Source: Apostichopus japonicus
Taxonomy: Eukaryota > Echinodermata > Holothuroidea > Aspidochirotida > Stichopodidae
NCBI RefSeq assembly: GCF_037975245.1
Contig: NC_092577.1
Location: forward strand, 29,703,898 to 29,767,897
Direction of reading: 5' to 3'
Length of the DNA: 64,000 nt
A program made the position numbers and the translations under genes. Positions 1-11,917 of this stretch are shown in pieces. A model generated the notes under the pieces. That model worked only from the letters and a program-made list of their open reading frames with translations. It had not been told where the DNA came from and searched no databases. How positions within the stretch are numbered: position 1 is the first letter of the stretch; each line of letters opens with the position of its first letter.

Positions 1-720
1 GGCACGAACGAAGAGCATGCAGTATCTCATTGATAGCTTCATCTTTTAGGGCACAATGTTTTAAAGGAAGCTATACCAGTGCCGAAATTACTTATCAATA
101 TAGGCTCAAAGCATTTCGAAATTGGATTATTTGGTATACACTCAACAGATATAAAAAAAAAAATTAAAAAAATACTCAGCACATTTGCAAGATATTTCCA
201 TATTTTTCAATGATGACTTTAACAAGCACAACATTAAGCTTGATAATTATGTTGAAGATGTGGTGGGGGAGAAGGCAGGAGGGGAGGGGGAGGGCGGGAG
301 GGGGAAGGGATTAAATTGAGGGATATAGTATTATTCTTCGGACCCTACTGGAAAGGCGTGGAACAGCTGCAGACGGACGGAAATTCATATTAATACGAAT
401 ATTATTTTTTTTTCTATTCGACTAAATAAATAAATAAAGGGTAATTCAAACTCAAACAGGACATTCTTGGACCAATGCCATAATTATGTCACGTTGTTGG
501 AATCAACGCATGTCAGTGTACTGTAGATAATAGTTCGCGTGTGTGACGGGTGCATTGTCTCTGCAAAATTAAATTGGAAGAAATGTTTGACATCGAAAAC
601 TGAATTCAAATAACAGTTGGGGTTCGTCTGCAGGTAGAACTAAATAAACAAAACCACTGCGATTCAATATTCATTCACAACAAAGAAAACATGTGATCAG
701 ACAACACGTTGGTATAATGA

Positions 721-725
<5 letters not shown>
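1..725. other. Intergenic, nothing recognised
   Basis: AT-rich, with a purine-rich G tract at 258-310. No gene, RNA or terminal repeats seen. Confidence 0.6.

Positions 726-806
<81 letters not shown>
726..806 (+). repeat. (TA)n array
   Basis: About 40 TA units; Tyr-Ile open frames are artefacts. Confidence 0.97.
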
Positions 807-808
<2 letters not shown>

Positions 809-1603
809 ATATAGCCTATCACATTTCAAAGTTTGCTTTAATAAATGCCCTGAATGTGGAAGTCTCATCTTGTGATAACAAAACTATGATATGATATCAT
901 TAAGGTATGAAAAGGCATTGTCGGAACAGAGTTTTGGACAAAAGAATGTCTATTTGTAGAAGATTTGTTTTATAATTAGGTCTCGCCTGAGGCATTCAGA
1001 AGGATCGCATATTTTCTACTGTCATTGGAGAATATTCGGCCATCATCTCTAGTCACGCTATTATCTATAAATAGTGATATAACCAAATGTAGGAGAGAAA
1101 AGGGTAATTGATCGTGACCCTGGAGATATTTTTAAAGGTTGCGTTTAGATAAAAAAAAAGACGATTATAAATATAGATTCTCTGGTTTAGAGCTTTCCGC
1201 AATACTGAAAGCAAACTCAAAAAATTATTAGTGATAGTAAAAGCGTCATGAAGTAACGGACCACTATTTTTATTTCTCGCATGTTCAGGGGGACAGGAAG
1301 AGTGTGGGGGGGGGGATGGCGGATTACATTGATGACATTTCTGTAGTGAACAATAATAATATGACTGCAAGCAAGAGAATACTGACAACTGAATGGTAAT
1401 ATTTTCTCAGCCGTTTTGAAAGATAAGCCTTCGGTTATGAAAGGGAAAAAGCGATCTTAATATGCTGGCTCTAAAGCTATTGAAAAATTATTGCTTTACA
1501 TTGTGGATACATTAATAAAAATACCTTCTTCTTTTTGGAATGATTCAAGTAATGGGTTTTATAACCATTTCTTCAAATAATTAAGCAGTATCTCTCTCTC
1601 CAC

Positions 1604-1634
<31 letters not shown>

Positions 1635-2470
1635 AATATATAAATATATATATATATTTGAGGCCTACGTAAGAAATTGGCCTTCATATTGCTGTTATAT
1701 CCATTATTTATGAAAAACAAACTAGATGAATATATTATACGTATACATCAAAAAAGATCAAATATTTGTTGCCGTTTTTTTTTTTGTAACTAAATATTAA
1801 AGTTTATTTTCGTGGGAATAGATTGACATGAAAACAAATATTTCACTAAAATGGATAAATAATTACCCCCCCCCCCCAAAAAAACAAAAAAAACAAAAAC
1901 AAAATCATAAAAATAACAGTATAAGTATCTACACGTGCTGTCCATTAAATATGAAATGACTATTTACATGCATATATTGGAATACATTAAGTAGGTAATA
2001 TTGTTTGAGTTTCATGCATATCATTATCGTTATGTTAATGTGTTGGCGTATTTTATCATGTATATTGCTGCGAAGAGCTGTATATAGCCCCAAGGAATTA
2101 ATACAAAGAGTTCGTTAGTTCTATTCTTTCTTCTGTGTCCACTCGCCCGCCCACCCGCTTGGCTTGAAGAACCCTCCAATGACGTCACAAGTGTTGTCGA
2201 GAAGGTCAGCTTTGCGCCAAAAAGTTGGCTTTCCATAATCACGTTAGGCATATATGTGCAATACGACAAAAAAAAAATTATTACATTTCATGAATTTCTC
2301 ATGAATTTCATGACGGACTTTTCAATTTGAACACAGTAGAAAAAAAGTTAAAATTTTGGCGAAATATTTCAGTATTTTGTGTAGTTGTTATCATATTTAG
2401 TAACATTTGTAATATTTTCTTTTAATCGAACTGTATGTAGAGGCAATCGAGGACGATATATATAAATATG
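807..2470. other. Intergenic, nothing recognised
   Basis: CT and TA simple sequence at 1590-1660, poly(C)/poly(A) at 1866-1905, one TGACGTCA at 2180. No convincing frame. Confidence 0.6.
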
Positions 2471-2477
2471 TAAATAT

Positions 2478-2540
2478 GTATCGAACCCGGATCTTTGTGT
2501 CACGAACCGAAGTCCGTACCACTCGACCACAGTGATTCTA
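2478..2540 (-). repeat. tRNA-derived SINE-like fragment
   Basis: Minus strand TGGTCGAGTGGTACGGAC (A box-like) followed by CCGGGTTCGATAC (B box-like), the spacing and sequence of a Ser/Leu-type tRNA head. It ends in TA-rich sequence. Confidence 0.5.
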
Positions 2541-2544
2541 CTGG

Positions 2545-3401
2545 TGTGTTAAAGCGAATAAATTGGCTTTGAATAACTGACAGTTATTCTAATCCTATAA
2601 CATAGACGTACACAGATAAATCCTAGGGGGAGGGGGCGGTGCAAACTTCGGGTTTTCGATTTTATATCCTGTTAGACACCCAAAGTATCGTCCGTTTAGT
2701 CGGTTTACCATATAAAGAATGACCCAGTTAAACCCTATTTTTAATAGGAGCATAACTTTTCATTCCTTTTTTTGCACTTCTTTGTTTCTCAGAGGCGGGC
2801 GGGGTTTGGGGGGGTGGAGCTTTCGAGGGAAAAGATCCCTCTGTCCACGCCACCCCCACTGCGGACGTTCACCAACTGCTTACTAAGACTACGATAATGA
2901 CCTGCATCTCTTTGAATGATGTTGTCGGCCTAGGATAATCGTGAATATTTGTTTTCAAAAACAACAAGTATTATGAAACTCCTGCTGTTTGACTCTCTAT
3001 ATATAGAAGTATGCATATGTAAAATTTAGACCCCATTGAAAGTAAGGAATGTTAGGGGTAAATATATGGCCATCCTCTATGGTGGCCATTGTGGCGTTCT
3101 ATGGCTTACAGGATCACACCTGATGTACCGTGTCCAGTATAACTTTCGTATTCTAATTAGTAATAGAGAATTCGTCAACAGTGCATGTGAGCACACTGCC
3201 ATTTTGAAAATGGTTTCTACGAAAACTGCACAAAACTTGATGCTATGACATTATTTGGACATTCTTGTATATGAATGATAAACGACTTTTTCATAAAGCT
3301 GTCGGAGGTCAGTTTCTTGCCTTACTTTATTTACTAAACAACGCATTTAGCTATATATAAAAATAAGTAACCTTGATATAGATAGATATTTATTTATAGA
3401 C

Positions 3402-3450
<49 letters not shown>

Positions 3451-4305
3451 GTCTATAATTCAAAACAAACAAATAAAAGGCAAATTTAGCCCCGTGATTT
3501 ATTCAGCGGTGAAATCCTATAACAGGAAAAGGTGCAAGAAGAGATAAACTGAAAATAGAAAGGTGGCTCGGGTGGAAATTTAAGATTTTAAGGTTAAATT
3601 CTCGGCATAACATTGGTATTGTTTTATTTAGTTCTAAGTTCGGAACTGTTTATCTCTAAGGCCATACATGTATAAACACAACAGGTCGCATCGCTTTTGT
3701 CTTTGCCAAAAAATATCACGTGTCAGATGTGAATTTAAGTATAGGTATATATTTTAAATGGTGGTACATGGGTGTTTGAAATTTGAGGACGAAAATATAT
3801 AGAGGCATTTTATCTTAGTAAAAAGTTGGCACATTGATAACTATACAGTGTTCAGCGAAAAAAATATAAGTTTAAAAAAGCTCCATAGCTTTAAGTAGCC
3901 TACTTATGTCCGGAAAGCAGTTTTAACGAACTAGATAAAGCAAAGTTTTTATAGGAAGATTACGATCGATTAAACTAAGACACCTTTGGTATAATTTACT
4001 CAACCACAATGAAGCAGTTGCGTGTACAGGATTTCAAAGGTATAGGAGGGAGAGGGGGGCTGGTTTATATAGGGGTATGGACCTTAACGGAATGGGTCAG
4101 AGGTGAATGAAGGACTTAAAGAAGGAGAATGTGTGGCCTATATGTATAGGTAAAGCCGACTTCTACATATGAAGGGGGGGGGGGTGGATGACTGAGGTCC
4201 TCCCCCTCCTCCCAGTTGGTGAATCTTGGGGCATGTTATAAATTAGGTATATGAGCTTAACGCAAAGTTTTGCTAACAAATACTCTTGGAAATTTGTGTG
4301 AGGTT
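2545..4305. other. Intergenic, nothing recognised
   Basis: Apart from a (TA)n array, contains G-rich patches near 2625 and 2800. Short open frames lack splice or signal features. Confidence 0.55.
3405..3449 (+). repeat. (TA)n array
   Basis: About 22 TA units. Confidence 0.95.
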
Positions 4306-4309
4306 TGAC

Positions 4310-4803
4310 AAGGGGGAGTGATAATACCCGGAGGATTGGCTTAATTCTTTTCCGAATTAATACAAACAATCCCGCTACTGAACCTTAAAATGGGAGGTGG
4401 GTGAGGGGTGGGGGAAGTGATAATACCCGGAGGATTGGCTTAATTCTTTTCCGAATTAATACAAACAATCCCGCTACTGAACCTTAAGATGGGAGGTGGG
4501 TGAGGGGTGGGGGGAGTGATAATACCCGGAGGATTGGCCTTATTCTTCTCCGAATTAATACAAACTACCCGCTACTGAACCTTAAGATGGGAGGTGGGTG
4601 AGGGGTGGGGGAGTGATAATACCCGGAGGATTGGCTTAATTCTTCTCCGAATTAATACAAACAATCCCGCTACTGAACCTTAAGATGGGAGGTGGGTGAG
4701 GGGTGGGGGAGTGATAATACCCGGAGGATTGGCTTAATTCTTCTCCGAATTAATACAAACAATCCCGCTACTGAACCTTAAGATGGGAGGTGGGTGAGGG
4801 GGG
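4310..4803 (+). repeat. Tandem repeat, about five copies of a 97-99-bp unit
   Basis: The unit starts ATAATACCCGGAGGATTGGC at 4321, 4420, 4519, 4616 and 4714 and ends in a GGGAGGTGGGTGAGGGG tract. Copies are more than 90% alike. Confidence 0.93.
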
Positions 4804-5486
4804 GAGCATAGTCCCACGTCCAACCGCTCCCTCTAATCCCAACCCTTAACCTGTCTTTGCACACGTCACTGAAATGAAGGTAGTAAATGCAATAATCAAA
4901 TATCTTTGATTCGATCCTCAACACCGGGGTACCCTTTACTCTTCCAACTTTCATTTCAACTTGAACTGGTTATGTTAAACCAATCTTACAGCAAACTCGC
5001 GATTTTTTAAATATTTTTTTAATGTTACTTCACAATGTTGAAACGAAATTTAACTGGTCATTGCTATGTCATACCCGCAATTCTTTTATTTTATTTTATG
5101 ATACTATGAAAGTCGAACACCATTTGGACAAAATGGATCGAATTCAACTCAGCAAGGTCCTCTATACAGTTACAATTACAGGTTTCCAAGAAATTTTCGA
5201 AGTATGATATCAATCTTAGTTTATCAAATAACGGTATATAATATGACGGAAAAGGAAAACCTATAGTCGAATAACAAGCTTTTCTTTAGTTATTACTTTC
5301 CAACAGAGAGTTCCTGCCATGGTTTAACCTGCAATAGTATACATGCACAATTATAGATAGAGGGTATTTCCAGCCGGTTGCTTTCCTACTAAACACGAGA
5401 TTATATTCCCTTTGGGCAACAAGCTTGGCTGCACGTGGTCGAACTGAAAGTCAATCTTACGAAATACAGTTAATTGTTGTGTAAAA
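4804..5486. other. Intergenic, nothing recognised
   Basis: A possible B-box-like word GATTCGATCC at 4910 is the only marked feature. Confidence 0.55.
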
Positions 5487-5716
5487 CAAGGGCGTAGGAA
5501 CCGGGGGGCTGGGGGCGCCAGCCCCCCCAGTGAAAAATGTGGAGGGGCCGAAGTATCATTCCGCCCCCCCCCCCCCGGTTCGCAAGTCAGAAAACCCCTT
5601 TTTCATTTCCAAATGAGAAAAAAAATCTCATTTGGAGCACCAAAATTGCATCTATAAGGCCAGGTGAAAATACAAAATTAAGTTTACAAAATGGAGTGGG
5701 TGTTGAAGTGTGCTAA
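5487..5716. mobile_element. Truncated copy of the 54.1-kb hAT MITE
   Basis: Begins CAAGGGCGTAGGAACC and matches, inverted, about 230 bp of the element at 54110-54458 down to GTTGAAGTGTGCT. It then stops at a (TA)n tract, so the other terminus is missing. Confidence 0.85.
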
Positions 5717-5717
5717 G

Positions 5718-5764
<47 letters not shown>

Positions 5765-5765
<1 letters not shown>

Positions 5766-5832
5766 GTTGGTTAGCATCATGTTTGATCTCTAGAGTAAAA
5801 CCTTCCTAACCGGTTTCGAACCTCTGAACATA
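5765..5832 (+). repeat. 5'-truncated tRNA-like fragment
   Basis: AGTTGGTTAGCATCATG resembles a D-arm/A box and CCGGTTTCGAACCTC resembles a T-arm/B box about 35 nt later. The 5' end is cut by a (TA)n tract. It lies just before the intact tRNA-like repeat. Confidence 0.45.
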
Positions 5833-5840
5833 TACAATCA

Positions 5841-5915
5841 GCGTCCATGGCCTATAGTGGTTCGGGTGTCCGCATATAAAGCGGGAGGCCCGGGTTCGAA
5901 TCCCGGTGGGAGGCT
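5841..5915 (+). repeat. tRNA-like repeat (tRNA-derived SINE or tRNA pseudogene), anticodon AUA
   Basis: Cloverleaf-like: acceptor GCGTCCA with 3' GGGAGGC (imperfect), anticodon stem TCCGC/GCGGG around loop ATATAAA, T arm CCGGG-TTCGAAT-CCCGG with an exact pol III B box GGTTCGAATCC. A tail GGAAGTTTTTTCACT follows and is shared with the copy at 39.8 kb, so it is a dispersed element rather than a plain tRNA gene. Confidence 0.7.
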
Positions 5916-5962
5916 GGAAGTTTTTTCACTATTCTGGATTTTTTAACTCACTACAATTTCAC

Positions 5963-6265
5963 TTATATATATAAATATATAATGTTGTGAGCATCATGCG
6001 ACCTTTTTATTTCATGTAACATGAATTCATTACTAGTAATGTTCGGCAAGTACTTCGCTAACGGCTTCAAGTTCACCAAATGTGTATTGCCTTTATCGAC
6101 CTTTCCCTTTTCACAATGCTTGCCACTTGAAACATAACTTAACACTGAATTGAACTTATACGTATCGTACTTCCTCTCTCTAAGTGTGGATATTCCAGTT
6201 TCTATGCATGTATACTTGTATACAACTTGAATATTGCCAGGAGCGATGGTCGGCTCTAAGGACAT
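5963..6265 (-). other. Unassigned 100-codon open frame, possible coding relic
   Basis: Minus-strand frame with balanced composition, including KPLAKYLPNITSNEFMLHEI and KRSHDAHNI, ending in a (TA) tract. I do not recognise it. It looks more protein-like than neighbouring frames and may be a transposon coding remnant. No splice sites examined support a gene. Confidence 0.2.
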
Positions 6266-6567
6266 TTCTGGCGAAACTTGCCATTCTTGAGAAGTTAATC
6301 AGAACCACTCGAACGCTCTTCATGCTTCGGAGGTCGTTTCCAATAATTAGGGAAAACTGAGGGGCGGGGGGGGGGGAGGGTGGGTGAATGGATCAATCAA
6401 ACGCACTCTTATGGGAGATAGAGAGTATTGTTATTCGTTTCCATGGCGACCAAACAATTACATTTTTCTCAAAATTAAATAAAAATAAACATTTAATTAA
6501 AGGTACGATCCTTACACATACATAGATAAGCGTCTCTTACAAATGCCATATGCTGTGTGTATAACTC

Positions 6568-6570
<3 letters not shown>

Positions 6571-6619
<49 letters not shown>

Positions 6620-6725
6620 CTATATATATATGGCCTATATATATATGGCCTATATATATATGGCCTATATATATATATATATGGCCTATATATATATATA
6701 TATGGCCTATATATATATATATATA
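6571..6725 (+). repeat. (TA)n array with TATGGCCTATA interruptions
   Basis: Pure TA to 6616, then six GGCC islands spaced 18-24 bp apart, each centred in a palindromic TATGGCCTATA context. Confidence 0.95.
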
Positions 6726-8282
6726 CAGGGTTCGACTTATGGCCAAAAAATTGCATAGCAACAAATTTCGACAGTTGCTATACAATTTTTTTGTTGCATA
6801 GCAGTTCCCCAATATTGAATAGCAGTTTTGAAATTACCACAAAACGGACCAAATGTTGGCGATCAATGTATTAACTAGAAAATGTTTGTTTATTATTATT
6901 ATTTATACTAGTGTTGCTACGATAATCGTTTTCAATATCGGTATCGGCCGATATTTGCAATATCGGCAGCATATCGGTATCGGTAAAATTTTGCCTAATT
7001 GCCGATAACAGCAAGCCGATATTGAACTTTTCTTTTTAACAGCAGAGCTACTTGTACTTATTTATACTTGCAATGATTTGTTAATCTGCCCAAGACGATC
7101 CATTTCTTTAGCGTCAGTTAAACTCAGATTCATTTTCAATTAATATCCATGGAAACCTGACTCTCCGTAACATCTAAAAACACGTCTACGGCGCGCGAAT
7201 ATAACCAATGACCTTCGTGAACCTTGGCCTACACACAGCATTAGTGCAGCATATATACACTGTACTAACCATTCATTTCCTCAAAAGCCTCCGTGAAAAC
7301 CTTGAACATGATGCATACAGTAACTGCACAGTTCAGCAGTGTTGGAAAACCTTGTTCAATTTCCCGCGAACCCACTGCCGATTTCCCGCCGGTGTTCGCC
7401 TGCCTAGCACGCGTAACGTGCGAGCATAAAGGCGTGGTGTCCAGGGGCCCGTCTTAGGGCTATGGTGGGGTCATGGGGTAGAACCCCTCGTGGGAACCTG
7501 GGGGCGAAAGCCCCCGAAAATTGTTGTCATTTTTTGCGATGTCTGGCGATGAAAAAATTCGCAGTTGAGGATGCAAAATACTAACTTTTTTTATTTAAAT
7601 TGTCACGAAACTGATGAAAATTTTAAAATGACAAGTTAAAGTAGCTATATTATATATGTTATAAAATGAAAAGAGATTTAATCTGTCTTTCAATCTTTAA
7701 AAAGTGCAACTTACAAAACTCCCGATATTATGAAACAAACAACGTTCAGCAAAGCCCCGTTTCTAGACTGCCTAACAATGAATAGCGTGCACTATGCGTA
7801 CATTTTTACAACTGCAGTGTTTAACCCTATACCCAACTACTGTACCAGGGTACATGTGCTGCGAATTTGCCCAGGTACCTTCCCAACAACTGTGAGCTCA
7901 TCCCCTGTGTAACACCTGTTTGTTAACATTTTTTGGCACGTTGCCAGGGAACCTTTTAGTTACGTGAGATCCGTAACCGCCGAGGTGGTTAGGCTATTTG
8001 CTTTACACTTAACTATGGTAGGATATTATTTTTTTCAGGTTTTTTTTTTTCGCTATACGGTCAAGTGAATAAGTTTTACATTGAGTATAAACTCAATAAA
8101 TTATAACTTCTACATTGTGATCGACAGTTCGTAAGTTAAGGTTTGAGTGTTTGCTCCCAAATCTGACTAGGAATTTGTATCGCACAAATCGGCACATTGT
8201 GCGATGCTGATTTGGAAACGTCTCGCAAGTTTGTCGTTTTGGATCGCATTTTGCGATGCGATACCGGAAAAATCGAACACTG
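6726..8282. mobile_element. hAT-like element inserted in a (TA)n array
   Basis: Left end CAGGGTTCGACTTATGGCC and right end CAGTGTTCGATTTTTCC (read inward) are matching termini. Both abut TATATATA, consistent with an 8-bp target duplication, though the surrounding array makes this uninformative. Inside are inverted CGGTATCGGCCGATATT motifs (6940-7022), a G-rich segment (7440-7530) and a tRNA A-box-like stretch near 7978. No recognisable transposase. Confidence 0.65.
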
Positions 8283-8358
8283 TATATATATATACATACA
8301 TATATATATAGAGAAAGAGTTGGTTGGTTGGCGTCTATCTTGGCGCAGAGTTGCCTGA

Positions 8359-8407
<49 letters not shown>

Positions 8408-8427
8408 AGTAAATGCCTTGGTAAGTA

Positions 8428-8479
8428 CAGCTGTTACTCGGAGTTTCACGCCCTTAGGGTGGCGATCGTCAGACAACTG
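8428..8479 (-). ncRNA. Hammerhead-ribozyme motif in a PLE terminus (type I, 2-bp stem III)
   Basis: Minus strand, 52 nt. Stem I CAGUUGU/ACAGCUG pairs over 7 bp including one G-U; core CUGACGA (consensus CUGANGA); stem II CGCC/GGCG; then GAAA; stem III AC/GU around UCCGA; cleavage-site base A after U16.1. All canonical core bases are present. A U-U mismatch at the base of stem II may reduce activity. Hammerhead ribozymes with very short stem III are known from PLE termini. Confidence 0.72.
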
Positions 8480-8524
8480 AACAAATACTCTCTGCGCGGA
8501 TATATTCTATGGGGAACACGAACC

Positions 8525-9161
8525 CTATTTCTTACGTGCACGGTTCATTGGTTTGAGCCTATTGTGGCGACACTTGGAGATGAATTCAGATCTCTTATTG
8601 AGTAAATGCGGGTTTTTGGACAGGAGGATACAAAGCTTTTCATCAATACAGAGGTTACATTGACCGGATCTACGCATGCTGGTATTGGAATGCTTAAGTA
8701 CGCTCCACTCAATAACGAAGGGGGCACCTTTACGCTTCAGGTCCCATATATGTTTGGAAAGCTCTGTTTCTTTCTCGTAACGCTCATGTCGGAATGACTT
8801 ACTGTGGTTACTGTACCTTTGCTTAAAGGGGCCACTCGATAGCCCTATGTATGATTTGGTGTCATCACCAGTAGTAACATCGGCCCTATATATTACACTG
8901 CTCACCAAGCAGTTCCCGTTGAGGGGGCAATTAAGTTTTACTCTACAATTGCATATGCGTTGAGCCAGCTGCGGTCTAAGCTTATTTTGTGATAGAAGCC
9001 GGTTATTATGGCTGTTGATGATTGATCGCATATTGCCCATACAACTGTAACTCAATTTCACGTTGTTTTTGTTGAAAATTTTGTGGAGGCATTTACTTAT
9101 ATGTTTAGGCTCTGCTTTTATAGCATAGAGCACTCTTCTTGCAGTCCTGACCCTTCCTTGT
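8525..9161 (-). pseudogene. Penelope-like element, C-terminal GIY-YIG endonuclease fragment
   Basis: An open minus-strand frame ends at 8525 and can be read back to about 9161, where it runs into a (TA)n array. It matches the C-terminal part of Penelope-like (PLE) reverse transcriptases: linker KIFNKNNVKLSYSCMGNM, the GIY-YIG nuclease with VIYRA and KSYIGL, then FKQRYSNHSKSFRHERY, the catalytic-Glu segment TELSKHIWDLK, and the CNLC...CRH cysteine/histidine tail. The whole reverse-transcriptase domain is missing (5' truncation), so it cannot move on its own. The fragment itself has no stop or frameshift, suggesting a fairly recent insertion. The 3' UTR carries a hammerhead-ribozyme fold. Confidence 0.88.
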
Positions 9162-9164
9162 TAT

Positions 9165-9191
9165 ATATTTATATATATATATATGTGTGTG

Positions 9192-9225
<34 letters not shown>

Positions 9226-9259
9226 GGCCCTATATATAAATATATATATATATATAAAT

Positions 9260-9290
<31 letters not shown>

Positions 9291-9320
9291 AATATATATA
9301 TATATGGATTTATATGTATG

Positions 9321-9353
<33 letters not shown>

Positions 9354-9356
9354 ATC
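9165..9356 (+). repeat. Interrupted (TA)n array
   Basis: TA runs broken by GTGTGTG, GGCCC and AAATA; it abuts the truncated end of the PLE fragment. Confidence 0.93.
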
Positions 9357-10192
9357 TGGACTGATTACGTCAATTAGAAGACGCCCCCTCCCCCTAAACC
9401 TATTAACCATGGAGGCTCATGACACGTGCTCACTTGCAGCACTCAACTCTTATAGTACTCCTTAAATGAATATTCTACAACAACATATTTCATGATCTCA
9501 TAGCTACCACATTCCTTGTGAAGCTACGCAAACAATGGAATTTAGTTAAGTGGTATACATTTCTCCAATATTTACCGTATTTTCAAATTCCAAAATTGAT
9601 ACTTTGAGCATTTCCTTCAAATAATCGAACTGCAGCTGGAACGCACGTAACTTATCAGGGCTGTACACAAAGTGCGTGGCCACCAGAAGCAGACGACAGG
9701 ATTCGTTCTTCCTTAGCAACGCAAGGTTCCTTGCCGTTTTGCACGTAAACGAGCCCGTAACATGATTGGAGTGACCGCCGTGCGCAATCTATAAGACTCT
9801 ACCAGTACAGATATTCGAATAGCAGACATAGTCCAATGCATCTTTGACATAGAGAAATTAAATCTCAGCATCATTACCATCCATAGTACCTAAACAATTA
9901 TTTCAAATTTACCGTAAATGCACGTTACAGAGGCATTATGTAAGCCTTATCTCTTCGAACTGACAAACATTATAAAATAATATACATATATATAACGGTT
10001 ATGTAAATACGTCACATGACCCTCCATGGTTTGGTACGTTATTCCACTGTGGAGCGAGACTTCCAGATTATATTTAAGTCGACAGTTAACTTACAAGAGG
10101 GTGAACTCATATGATAATCCACCCCTTTCTTCTTTCAAACTCGTACGTTCTGTACAGGTAAAAAGGTGGCGGAAAAAGCAAGTTTGTATTGC
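9356..10192. other. Intergenic, nothing recognised
   Basis: Moderately AT-rich unique-looking sequence without convincing frames. Confidence 0.55.
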
Positions 10193-10830
10193 TGGGCGAA
10201 GGGCTGGGAGGGGGCGGGGCGGGGCGGGAAGGCGCGGGCGGGGTGGGGCGGGTGGCAGCGGGGGTGGGGACGGGTTTGGCGATGAAATTGGATTCAAATG
10301 AACTATTATGTCACCTGTTTGACCTGTTAGAAGAAAAAAAAAAAGGCCTATCGGTCTATATGGTAGTTCTGGCTGCATGTCATTGACACTTATTGCCCCC
10401 AACGACATACGGCACTTCACTAATATTTAAGAGGGTGTAAAATTCGAGAGAAAAACAACTTTTTTTCTTTCGGATACTCTTCCACTGAACCGCAACCTAG
10501 AGATTCTTTGTTTCTTTAAAGTTGACAATACCACGTTTGAAATGAATAAATAAATTGACAGTATTATTATTGTTTTAATTAAAATTGCACGATTGACGAT
10601 AAAATTGCAATTCTCATAGTTCGGCAGGTCAAGTATATACCTTGGATTTTGAAAATACTGAAATATGCTTCCCGACCACCTGTTCATTATAAAAAAGGTG
10701 TTAATTGGTTGAATTCCAGACACTGTGACACTCTGTGTATCCACAGCGCATGACTGGCATTATTCCCCATCATAATTATCTCGTCACGTGACGTCATCAC
10801 GGACGGGAAGGGGGTGGGGTATAATAAGCT
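10193..10830 (+). repeat. Diverged direct duplication, copy A
   Basis: CTGGGCGAAGG... to ...TGACGTCATCACGGACGGGAAGG matches 11137-11775 at a 944-bp offset, about 75% alike by eye with indels. No coding content seen. Confidence 0.8.
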
Positions 10831-10964
10831 TCGTTGAAATATAAACATATCACAGTTTGAGAAAGGAGGCCAATTTGTCTACAAACAGAAAGATTTACTT
10901 CGTGATCTGTGATATTCATACTTCATATTTATATTTTTCAGTTTATATATCTATATATCTATAT

Positions 10965-10965
10965 C

Positions 10966-11054
<89 letters not shown>
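10965..11054 (+). repeat. (TA)n array
   Basis: About 44 TA units at the start of the inverted-repeat arm. Confidence 0.95.
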
Positions 11055-11136
11055 TTCATACTTCGTATTCATGTTTTGATTGCTTACACCCATATGGGGT
11101 GCATCTTCGAGAGAAGCATAAGAGTAAAAGGGTGTT

Positions 11137-11775
11137 GCTGGGCGAAGGGTTTGGCGAGGACCGGAGAGGAAAGGGAAATTAGATCCGAGGGGTATATATT
11201 CGAACTATTATATGTCCCCTGTTTGACCCTTTACTGAAATAAATAAAAAACACTTATGCATTGACTGACCTAACTGTACCAAATATCATACCTGGTAGAC
11301 ATGTTTACAAAACTTTGTAGGGTTTCACACTTTTCGCCCCCGACGACATCAGATACTTCACCAACTTTGACTTTCTCGAAATTTATGAAGGTGTCAGTAA
11401 AATTCATAGCAAAACAACAGTTATCTTAAACGGATACCCTTCCAATGAACCGGGATCTAGGATTATTTGTTTCTTAAAACTGATAAAACCACTCCTGAGG
11501 TGTTTGGCATGAATAAATAAATCGACAAGTCTTTTTCACTCAAGTTGCACGTTTTATCCTAAAATTGACCTCATAGTTTAGCAGGTCACATATACCTTGG
11601 TTTTCGAAGTACTAGAGCGGGCTTGCCGAGCACCATACATGTTCATTCAATATGTGCTGTTTAGTCGAATTCAAGACGCAAGACAATGTGTGTACAGATA
11701 GCGCGTGCCACGGTACCATCCCCATCGCAATAATCTCGTCAGGTGACGTCAAAGGACGAGAAGGGGTGGGGGTGG
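11137..11775 (+). repeat. Diverged direct duplication, copy B
   Basis: Partner of 10193-10830. Its first ~110 bp also recurs inverted at 11918-12085, so the segment has been copied at least twice. Confidence 0.8.
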
Positions 11776-11917
11776 GGAGGGGTGGGGGCTGTGTTGTGTT
11801 TCCCTTGTATGTGGATATCAGGTCATGTTTATTTTGTGAGGATCAAGGATAGTTGAGTCATAGAGAATGTGCATTTCAGTGTGCACGGTTAGTAGGTCAA
11901 TGCATAAGTGTTTTTCT

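Larger units (their letters stand above)
8310..9165 (-). mobile_element. 5'-truncated Penelope-like retroelement (family 1)
   Basis: Read on the minus strand: endonuclease end of the ORF, ribozyme motif at 8428-8479, a (TA)n stretch, then a conserved terminus CTCTGCGCCAAGATAGACGC. The same terminus, in the same order after the same ribozyme motif, occurs on the plus strand at 15808-15831, which defines the family. (TA)n arrays flank both sides. Confidence 0.8.

Noticed and set aside
9403-9420. CATGGAGGCTCATG near the end of a TA array
   Set aside because: Imperfect palindrome without flanking direct repeats.
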